Part shown: positions 55,230 through 62,355 of the stretch, one piece after another
How positions within the stretch are numbered: the stretch's first letter is position 1
Layout of the letters: every line of letters starts with the position of its first letter
Assembly: GCA_025998955.1 (NCBI GenBank)
Contig: AP024676.1
Coordinates: forward strand, 2,790,001-2,854,000
Source: Candidatus Roseilinea sp.
Lineage (GTDB): Bacteria > Chloroflexota > Anaerolineae > J036 > Brachytrichaceae
DNA length: 64,000 nt
Direction: 5' to 3'
Position numbers and translations under genes: made by a program
The notes under the pieces: generated by a model
The model's database searches: none
The model's input: only the letters and a program-made list of their open reading frames with translations
Told to the model about the DNA's origin: nothing

Positions 55230-56426
55230 TCATCTCACGAGAAAGTCCTCGTAATGCACCGGCAGCGCCCAGTCGCCGGTCAGATAGGGGAAGGTCGCTT
55301 CCAAGTCGTCGGCCAACTCAACGCCCAGACCGGGCGCGTCCGGCAGATGCAGCGCGCCGGCTTCGATGCGTGGTGGCCGTTTCAAAATCGCCCACTGCAG
55401 CGGCCCCTGGATCACGCACAGCTCGCACCACAGCGGATGCGGCAGGGCGGCGACGAAGTGTGCGTTGGCCAGGGTCATCAGCCCGTTGTGCCAGTTGTGC
55501 GGGATGACCTTCACGCCGTAGCGTTCGGCCATGCGGGCGATGCGCATGCCCTCGCTCAAGCCGCACCAGCCCATGTCGGGCTGTACGATGTCGTAGGCTT
55601 TCTTCTCGAAGTAGGGCATGAACTGGGCGACGGTGGTGAATTGCTCGCCACCGGTAATCGGGATGTCAACGGCGGCGGCCAGGCGCGCGTAGCCGTCTAT
55701 GTCCGCCTGCGGGATCGGCTCCTCGAACCAAGCGAAGCCCAGCCGCTCCAGCTCGCGGGCGATGGGCAACGCCTGCGCCTCGGTCAGGCGTTGGTTGCCG
55801 TCCAGGGCAAGAGCGAAAGGCACACCGGTCGCGCGCACGGCCTGTGCCAGCTCGCGCATCAACCCCAGGAAACGATCCACCGTCACACCATGCCATGTCC
55901 ACTCGGTACCGAGGCGCAGCTTCATCGCCTTATAGCCCTGGGCGATGTAGCTTAATGCCTCTTCGATGAGCTGATGCGGATCGTCGCCCCAGTCGTAGCG
56001 GCAGCCCGAAGAAGCGTAGAGCGGGACCGGATTGATCGGTGATTCGGCACGTAGGCTGGCGCCGCTTTCCACGAGTAACTGGCTGACTGGCTTGCCAGCG
56101 ACTTTGCCGCGGATGTCCCACAAAGCGCAGTCAATGCCGGCCACGGCGCAATCGTGGCTGCTCGACCGAAAGTGCGGCGATGGCACGATGCTCGGGTCGC
56201 GCGGGTCGCGACCGACGAGCAGCGGTGCATAGCGCTCGACCCAGCGTTGGATCTGGAGTGGGCCACCGTAGGCGCAGGCCTCGGCGATGCCCGTCACGCC
56301 GGCATCCGTCTCGATGACGACGATGGCGCAATCGGCCTTGACGACGCGAAAGGTCGAGGTGAACCATTGCCGCTCCGGCTCGTGCATGCGGCTGAGGCAG
56401 AGGGTGCGAAGGGAAGTGATTTTCAT
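55230..56426 (-). CDS. Mandelate racemase/galactonate dehydratase-like enolase-superfamily enzyme
   Basis: This 398-aa protein has a complete enolase-superfamily site: K169-L-R171 on strand 2, metal ligands D209, E235 (in FEEP) and E261 (in GEQ), and the base H310 in IPHNWHNG. This set is that of the sugar-acid dehydratase/racemase group, so it probably dehydrates a sugar acid. The substrate cannot be read. Unlike the gene at 352-1614, all metal ligands are canonical. No sugar transporter adjoins it. Confidence 0.87.
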   Translation of the reverse strand: MKITSLRTLCLSRMHEPERQWFTSTFRVVKADCAIVVIETDAGVTGIAEACAYGGPLQIQRWVERYAPLLVGRDPRDPSIVPSPHFRSSSHDCAVAGIDCALWDIRGKVAGKPVSQLLVESGASLRAESPINPVPLYASSGCRYDWGDDPHQLIEEALSYIAQGYKAMKLRLGTEWTWHGVTVDRFLGLMRELAQAVRATGVPFALALDGNQRLTEAQALPIARELERLGFAWFEEPIPQADIDGYARLAAAVDIPITGGEQFTTVAQFMPYFEKKAYDIVQPDMGWCGLSEGMRIARMAERYGVKVIPHNWHNGLMTLANAHFVAALPHPLWCELCVIQGPLQWAILKRPPRIEAGALHLPDAPGLGVELADDLEATFPYLTGDWALPVHYEDFLVR

Positions 56427-56459
56427 CGTGGTGAGTTGAGAGTGGGGAGTGATGAAATG

Positions 56460-56948
56460 CTAGCCTAGTTTATAGCCAATCCGGCGCAGCAGATCTTTGC
56501 GCCAGGCGATGTCCTCGGCAGCCTCGACGCCTTTGGGGCTGTAACCGTCAATCACGCCCAACACGCCCCGGCCCTGCTCGCTCTCCGCCACGATCACCTC
56601 GGTCGGGTTGGCCGTGGCGCAGTAGATGCGGCACACCTCCGGCACTGCCTTGATCGCGTTCAGGACGTTGATCGGATAGAAGCCCTCCGCGAGGAAGACG
56701 ATGAACGTGTGGCCGGCGGCGATGGCCTGCGCATTGCGCGTCGCTAAAGCGATCATCGCCTCGTCCGTGCCGCTGCAGCGGATCAGCCGCGCGCCCGATG
56801 CTTCGCAAAACGCCAGCCCGAACCGGATGCCGGGCACGGCGGTCACCATCACTTCGTGGATGTCCTCGACCGTCTTGATGAAGTGGGACTGGCCGAGGAT
56901 GAAATTCACACTATCGGGTTTGTTTATTTTGACCGTGGTCAGTTGCAT
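56460..56948 (-). CDS. Adenosine-specific kinase (DUF355 family)
   Basis: ATG 56948 follows GGAGGG with ideal spacing, so this is taken as the start (162 aa) although the frame runs to 57131. The protein matches the adenosine-specific kinase family: INKPDSVNFILGQSHFIKTV, EASGARLIRCSGTDEAMIAL, AAGHTFIVFLAEGFYPINVL and the C-terminal GVIDGYSPKGVE. It is 33 bp upstream of the enolase-superfamily gene. Archaeal members bind adenosine; the physiological role in bacteria is unclear. Confidence 0.87.
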   Translation of the reverse strand: MQLTTVKINKPDSVNFILGQSHFIKTVEDIHEVMVTAVPGIRFGLAFCEASGARLIRCSGTDEAMIALATRNAQAIAAGHTFIVFLAEGFYPINVLNAIKAVPEVCRIYCATANPTEVIVAESEQGRGVLGVIDGYSPKGVEAAEDIAWRKDLLRRIGYKLG

Positions 56949-56997
56949 GATGCCCTCCGTAGTCGCGTTCGCGCCATACGGTGAACGCGACGCAAGT

Positions 56998-57675
56998 TCA
57001 CGACGCACGCTCGGCACGTTCGACGCGCACCGGCGCAGCCCAGCTATTGAACCACTCCTGGGCAAGATGCGCGACTCGCTCGAGCGCACCGGGCTCCTCG
57101 AAGAGGTGGGTTGCGCCGGGCACGATCTCAAGCCGCTTGGGACAACGCAGCCGCGCCAGCGCCTGCCGGTTCAAATTGAGCACTATCTCGTCGCGCGAGC
57201 CGACGATCAACAGCGTCGGCGCTTTGACGTGCGGCAGCGCTTCGCTCGCCAGATCCGGCCGGCCGCCGCGCGACACGACCGCGCACACATGCTCCGCATC
57301 GCGCGCGGCAGCGATCAACGCTGCTGCCGCGCCGGTGCTGGCGCCGAACAGGCCAACCGGCAGATGCTGCGTCTGCGGTGCACGGCGCGCCCAGGCCATC
57401 GCTGCAAGCAATCGCTCGGCCAGCAAGGGGATGTCGAAGCGATACTGCGCCGTCGCTGCGTCCACCGCGTCTTCTTCGGCGGTGAGCAGGTCGAGCAGCA
57501 ACGTCGCGATCTGCCCTTCATTCAAGATGCGCGCGACGGCGCGATTGCGCGGGCTGTGCCTGCTGCTGCCGCTGCCATGGGCGAAGATCACCAGCAGTCG
57601 AGCATCCGGCGGCACGCTCAGATCCCCGGCAATCGCCGCCCCCTGAATCGGAATACGCACAGGTAGATCGAACAT
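56998..57675 (-). CDS. Alpha/beta hydrolase (dienelactone hydrolase-like)
   Basis: ATG 57675 follows GGAGGT; the frame runs to 57813. The 225-aa protein has IFAHGSGSSRHSPRNRAVAR (oxyanion region), the nucleophile Ser in GLFGASTGAAAAL, an Asp in LLIVGSRDEIV and a His in PGATHLFEEPGAL. Such proteins are often found fused or next to phosphoribosyltransferases in stress-response gene groups. It is divergent from the tandem universal stress protein gene and upstream of the adenosine-specific kinase gene. Confidence 0.83.
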   Translation of the reverse strand: MFDLPVRIPIQGAAIAGDLSVPPDARLLVIFAHGSGSSRHSPRNRAVARILNEGQIATLLLDLLTAEEDAVDAATAQYRFDIPLLAERLLAAMAWARRAPQTQHLPVGLFGASTGAAAALIAAARDAEHVCAVVSRGGRPDLASEALPHVKAPTLLIVGSRDEIVLNLNRQALARLRCPKRLEIVPGATHLFEEPGALERVAHLAQEWFNSWAAPVRVERAERAS

Positions 57676-57824
57676 GGCGCACCTCCACACAGAAGCGTCC
57701 TTCGATCCAACGTAGCACAGCTGAGTTAACGCCTCGCAAGACCGGCCCGCACAGACTCTTCTAACGCCAAGCCGCCATACTGGGTGCATGCGACGCAGCG
57801 CAGCATTGCGCAAAGGAGCAGTGT

Positions 57825-58664
57825 ATGTATCGGAAGATCCTCGTGCCGCTGGACGGCTCGAAACAAGCGGAGTGTGTGCTCGACATCGCCGGTGAGCTGG
57901 CCCGCCGCGCCAACGCGCAGCTCGACCTGGTCCACGTCAGCACGGCGTTGGAAGCGCAGTCGCTGGCGCACGACAACTACCTTGAGCGCCTTGCACAGCA
58001 GATGGCCGAGCGGTGGCGCATTCAGACGACGGCCACGATCGTGGACGACGAACGCTTCGAACCCAAGCTCGACGTCGCCAGCGCGCTCTTCCAGTTCGCC
58101 TGCGACAGCCGGGCCGACCTGGTGGTGATGGCACGGTTGGGCCGCGGCAGCCTGGTGCGCATGTGGCTGAGCAGCGTGTCCGAGCGCATCATCCGCTGGT
58201 GTCCGGTGCCGGTGTTGTTGTGGCGCTACACCGGCAGCGCGCCCGAGCCGGAGACGTTGGCCGCCGTGCGACGGATTCTCGTCCCGCTCGACGGTTCACG
58301 GGTTGCCGAAGAGGTGCTCGACCATGCCATAGACATGCAGCGCCTGCTGGATGCGGTGCTGCAACTGGTGCGTGTGGTCGCGCCATCCGGCGGCACTGCC
58401 GAGCAGGCACGCGATTATTTGGACGCGACGGCTGCAACGCTGAGCAGCCGCGGCGTGCGCGTGCAAACTCAGCTCATCGAGGCCGAGTCCGTCAGCCAGG
58501 CCATCCTCGACCACGCTGCACGAGCGCCAAGCGCGATGATCGCCATGTCCACGCATGGTTACACCGGCATCGCCCGCATGCTGCTGGGCAGCGTCGCGGC
58601 CGGCATGCTGGACAACGCAACCGTGCCGGTGATGCTGTTTCGCCCAATTGACCTGATCGGGTGA
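57825..58664 (+). CDS. Tandem-domain universal stress protein
   Basis: This 279-aa protein has two UspA domains (about 1-143 and 147-279). Each starts with an ILVPLDGS strand. Domain 2 contains IAMSTHGYTGIARMLLGSVA and a GSVAAGMLDNATVPVMLF end that fits the ATP-binding G2XG9GS motif; domain 1 has VMARLGRGSLVRMWLSSVSE in that place. AAAGGAG lies upstream of the ATG. Usp proteins act in stress adaptation. It converges on the P-type ATPase gene. Confidence 0.92.
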   Translation: MYRKILVPLDGSKQAECVLDIAGELARRANAQLDLVHVSTALEAQSLAHDNYLERLAQQMAERWRIQTTATIVDDERFEPKLDVASALFQFACDSRADLVVMARLGRGSLVRMWLSSVSERIIRWCPVPVLLWRYTGSAPEPETLAAVRRILVPLDGSRVAEEVLDHAIDMQRLLDAVLQLVRVVAPSGGTAEQARDYLDATAATLSSRGVRVQTQLIEAESVSQAILDHAARAPSAMIAMSTHGYTGIARMLLGSVAAGMLDNATVPVMLFRPIDLIG

Positions 58665-58681
58665 AGCGCGCCAGGCCATGG

Positions 58682-61450
58682 CTACGCCGCGCGCATGCGC
58701 GGTCGTCGCATCTCGTCCGGCTGGACGCGGGCACGCACCCACTTGAAGGCTTCCATCACGACCATCACGCTCGACGCCAGAACCAGCATGAGCAGGAAGT
58801 CGCTCGCCGCGACCGGTGACGTCTGTAAGATGGGTTGCAGGAAAGGCACCCACATCATGAGCAGATGCAACCCCAGTGCGACGAACACGCCGATGACCAA
58901 AAGAGGATTGCGGCGCAGCGGCACGCGGAAGACCGATTCGTACTCGGACCGGCAGTTGAACGCGTGGAAGTTCTCGAATAGCACCATCAGCAACAACACC
59001 ATATTGCGCGCGTACACCTGGTCGTATCCTGACGATTTCAGCCAGTACCACACGCCGAACGCCACCAATCCGATCGTTGCGCCGGACAGCGCCACCTGCT
59101 GAATCATTAGCCCGTTGAAGATGCCTTCGGTGGGTTTGCGCGGCCGGCGACGCATCGCACCCGGCTCGCCGCCTTCGAACGCCAGCGCGACATCTTGAAT
59201 GCCATTCGTCACCAGGTTCAGCCACAGAATCTGAACCGGCAACAGCGGGACGGGCAAGCCGACCAGCACCGACAAGAGGAACAACACGATCTCGGCTGCA
59301 CCGGTCGAGATGAGTAGATAGATCACCTTGCGGATGTTGTCGTAGGCGTAGCGCCCCTCGCGGATGCCATCCACGATGGAGGCGAAGTTGTCGTCGGTGA
59401 CGACGATCGAGGCTGTATCCTTAGCTAGGTCGGTGCCCGAACCCATCGCTACGCCGATGTTGGCAGTGCGCAGCGCGGGCGCATCGTTCACGCCGTCGCC
59501 GGTGACCGCTACGAAGTGGCCGGCACGGCGCATGCCCTGGACGATCTGCAATTTCTGCAGAGGCGAGACGCGCGCAAACACGCGCGCATCTTTGATTCGT
59601 TCCACAAAAGCCGGATCCTCGCCGCTCTGCACGGCCGGCAGGTCGCGCCCGACGACCAACTCGTCGCGTCGCTCGGCGATGCCCAGCTCGCGCGCGATCG
59701 TCAAGGCAGTGGCAGGATGGTCGCCGGTGATCATGGCGACGGCCACACCCGCTGCGCGGCAGGTCTCCACAGCGGCCTTGGCCTCGGGACGCAGGGGGTC
59801 TATCATGCCGACCAGGCCCAGGAAGGTCAGCGGCGGCATGTACACCGCATCGAAGCCCTGCACCAGCAGACCGTTCGCCGCCGCTTCATCCAGCGTCGCT
59901 CCGGCTACGGCGATGGCACGGTAGCCATCCTCGGCCAGCTGCTCGGCCCAGGCTTCCACGACCGCACGGTCAACCGGCTCGACGCCGCGCGTTGTGAGCG
60001 CGTGCCGGCAGAAGCTCAGCACCGTCTCCGCCGCGCCTTTCAACGCGACGTGCAACCGACCCTCTCGATCGCGATACAGCCTGGCGGCGAACTTGCGCTC
60101 CGACTCGAACGGAATCTCGGCGACGATTTCGATCTGCTGACGGAGCGCGTTCGGGTCGAGCCCAGCCTTGAAGGCCAGCGCCAGCAACGCGACGTCTACC
60201 GTGTCGCCAGCGTGTCGCCACCCGCCATCCTCGCTTCGGCGAAGCGTGGCTTCGTTGCAGATTGCTGCCGCGCACGCCAGCGCTTCTAGCCGCGCGCGGG
60301 CGCCTTCGTCTGCCACGCGCCCATCGGCGGCGATGATGTCGCCTTCGCCGGCATAGCCGGGGCCGGATACGGCGTGGCGTTCGCCACAGCCACTCACGAT
60401 CAGCCGGACCGTCTGCTCGTTGACGGTGAGCGTGCCGGTCTTGTCGCTGGCAATCAGCGTGCAGCTGCCCAAACCTTCGACGGCCGTCATCTTGCGCACG
60501 ATCACGTTGCGCGCTGCCATCCTGCGGGCGGCGATGGAGAGAGCCACGGTGAGCGCGACCGGCAGGCCCTCGGGAATGGCGGACACGGCCAGCGCCACGG
60601 CGAGGAAGAACACCTCGGCCAGCAGCGCGCCTTGTGCCAGACTGATCGCGGCGAGCAACGCCGAGGCGCCCAACACCACGAAGCTGATCACGCGCACGAA
60701 GTGCTCCATGCGGATCACCAGCGGCTGCTTGGTCTGTTCGCTCAGCGCCGTGGCCTTGGCGATGTGACCGATCTCGGTGTTCAGGCCGGTCGCCGTGACC
60801 ACGCCCACGCCGCGGCCGGTGGTGACGGTAGCGCCGGCGTAGGCCATGTTCACGCGATCACCCACGACGGCGTCCGGCGCGATCAACCGCGTCGCATCCT
60901 TCTCGACGGGCACGGATTCGCCGGTCAGGAAGGATTCGTCAATCGCCAGCCCGTTGGTTCGTAGCAAGCGCACATCGGCCGGGACCTTGTCGCCGGATTC
61001 GAGCAACACGATGTCGCCGGGCACCAGCGCCTGCGCATCCACGACGCGCTCCACGCCGTCGCGACGGACGCGCGCGTTGATCCTGAGCATACGTTGCAGC
61101 GCAGCCGCGCTCTGCTCGGCCCGCCATTCCTGCACTGCGCCGAGGATCGCGTTCAGGATCACCACGGCAAAGATGAAGACGGCGTCTTTCAGGTCGCCCA
61201 GCAGCAGCGAGACGGCGCCGGCGATGAGGAGGATGTAGATGAGCGGGCTGCGAAACTGGTGCAGGATGATTTCCCAGACGGACGGGGGATTGGCTTTGGG
61301 CAGTTCATTCAGGCCGAAGCGCTGCCGGCGTTCGGTGACTTGCGCGGCGCTCAGCCCATCGAGCGTCGCCGACAGCTCGGCGAGCGCTCGATCTTCGGCC
61401 AGGGTGTGCCAGATCGGCGTTTGTCCTTCGCGCGGTGAAAGCTGTGCCAT
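58682..61450 (-). CDS. P-type cation-transporting ATPase (P2 type, Ca2+/H+-like)
   Basis: This 922-aa protein has the P2-ATPase plan: N-terminal cation ATPase domain, TM1-2, actuator with FLTGESVPVEK, TM4 with SAIPEGLPVALT, phosphorylation motif SDKTGTLT (Asp near 335), the hinge TGDGVNDAPAL, and C-terminal TM5-10 with QILWLNLVTNGIQDVALAFE. The TM4/TM6 motifs resemble calcium pumps, but the ion is not certain. It sits between two universal stress protein genes and probably belongs to the same stress response. Confidence 0.93.
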   Translation of the reverse strand: MAQLSPREGQTPIWHTLAEDRALAELSATLDGLSAAQVTERRQRFGLNELPKANPPSVWEIILHQFRSPLIYILLIAGAVSLLLGDLKDAVFIFAVVILNAILGAVQEWRAEQSAAALQRMLRINARVRRDGVERVVDAQALVPGDIVLLESGDKVPADVRLLRTNGLAIDESFLTGESVPVEKDATRLIAPDAVVGDRVNMAYAGATVTTGRGVGVVTATGLNTEIGHIAKATALSEQTKQPLVIRMEHFVRVISFVVLGASALLAAISLAQGALLAEVFFLAVALAVSAIPEGLPVALTVALSIAARRMAARNVIVRKMTAVEGLGSCTLIASDKTGTLTVNEQTVRLIVSGCGERHAVSGPGYAGEGDIIAADGRVADEGARARLEALACAAAICNEATLRRSEDGGWRHAGDTVDVALLALAFKAGLDPNALRQQIEIVAEIPFESERKFAARLYRDREGRLHVALKGAAETVLSFCRHALTTRGVEPVDRAVVEAWAEQLAEDGYRAIAVAGATLDEAAANGLLVQGFDAVYMPPLTFLGLVGMIDPLRPEAKAAVETCRAAGVAVAMITGDHPATALTIARELGIAERRDELVVGRDLPAVQSGEDPAFVERIKDARVFARVSPLQKLQIVQGMRRAGHFVAVTGDGVNDAPALRTANIGVAMGSGTDLAKDTASIVVTDDNFASIVDGIREGRYAYDNIRKVIYLLISTGAAEIVLFLLSVLVGLPVPLLPVQILWLNLVTNGIQDVALAFEGGEPGAMRRRPRKPTEGIFNGLMIQQVALSGATIGLVAFGVWYWLKSSGYDQVYARNMVLLLMVLFENFHAFNCRSEYESVFRVPLRRNPLLVIGVFVALGLHLLMMWVPFLQPILQTSPVAASDFLLMLVLASSVMVVMEAFKWVRARVQPDEMRRPRMRAA

Positions 61451-61588
61451 CTTCGGGTTGCTTGGCCAACATCGCCTGCGCGGCTACGGCGCTACCCCCT
61501 TGCACAAGCGCTTCAGCCCAAAACGCGAGGCGGGTCATGGCCGGCCCGCCTCGCACGATTCAACGACGACACGCGCAGCGTTACGGCG

Positions 61589-62011
61589 TCACTTCACGAC
61601 CAGCACTGGACAGTCCGCGCGCTGCGTCACGGCCATGCTCACGCTGCCGAGGAACGCGCCCTGCCACGTGCCCAGGCCACGCGAGCCGACCACTACCAGA
61701 TCGGGCTTGCGCGTCTCGATCATCCCCAGAATCACATCGGTCGCCGAGCCTTCGATCAACTCGGGGATGACTTCCTTGACGCCCAGCTCACGCAGGCGGT
61801 TGGCCACGCCCTCTACCAGCTTCGTGCCGCCTTCCAGCACGCGCTCCACGGCCTGGCTGTAATTCGGCTCGCCCAGGAAGATCGGGACGGGGTGATAGGC
61901 GTGCACGACGGTGAGCTTGGCGTCGTAGCGCATGGCCAGCGAAGCAGCCATATCGGCGGCGCGCTCGGCAGCCGCCGAGCCATCTGTCGCTAACAAGATA
62001 TGTTTGATCAT
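61589..62011 (-). CDS. Universal stress protein
   Basis: This 140-aa single UspA domain starts MIKHILLATDGSAAAERA and ends with the ATP-binding GSRGLGTWQGAFLGSVS plus MAVTQRADCPVLVVK. AAAGGT lies upstream of the start. It precedes the P-type ATPase gene by about 140 bp on the same strand, with hairpin-rich but T-run-free DNA between. Confidence 0.93.
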   Translation of the reverse strand: MIKHILLATDGSAAAERAADMAASLAMRYDAKLTVVHAYHPVPIFLGEPNYSQAVERVLEGGTKLVEGVANRLRELGVKEVIPELIEGSATDVILGMIETRKPDLVVVGSRGLGTWQGAFLGSVSMAVTQRADCPVLVVK

Positions 62012-62109
62012 GACTATTCGACCTTTCCGGAATGATGTCTTCTATGGCAGCCGCCCGGCAGCAACGGCCAACGGTTCGTTGCTCAATGCAAGGCTTACCA
62101 TCGCCGTGC

Positions 62110-62115
62110 TAGAAT
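62110..62115 (+). promoter_or_regulatory. Candidate -10 box of the glyA leader
   Basis: TAGAAT lies just before the predicted riboswitch, giving a start of transcription near 62122. No clear -35 hexamer is seen. Confidence 0.4.
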
Positions 62116-62122
62116 CGCGTTA

Positions 62123-62207
62123 ATCGGGTCGCTGCGCCGACTGACGATTCGAGTGGAATGGACCACATGGAAGCGCAGCGTGCATGCCAAGCCGATCGTC
62201 TGGGCAG
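62123..62207 (+). ncRNA. ZTP (pfl) riboswitch upstream of glyA
   Basis: The leader has the conserved parts of a ZTP riboswitch in order: an early CGGGTCGCTGCGCCGACTGA, a GTGGAATGGACCAC hairpin, and the 3' pseudoknot segment CCGATCGTCTGGGCA close to the variant consensus. It is followed at once by an intrinsic terminator, the usual expression platform. ZTP riboswitches sense 10-formyl-THF shortage and turn on one-carbon genes such as glyA, as here. Confidence 0.8.
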
Positions 62208-62245
62208 GAGGCAATCGGGGCAATTCGCCTCATTGCCTCTTTTTT
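62208..62245 (+). terminator. Riboswitch-controlled intrinsic terminator
   Basis: GAGGCAAT (62208-62215) pairs with ATTGCCTC (62232-62239), and six T residues follow (62240-62245). It lies 110 bp before the glyA start, right after the aptamer. Confidence 0.85.
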
Positions 62246-62355
62246 GTGGCAGGCCACCTGCACGGCGCAGAGATTGCGAGCAGTTGCGACTGACGAGTGA
62301 AAGCAGCCATCGGCGCTGAGGCCGATGATCGAATACCCACAAGGAGAAACAACGG

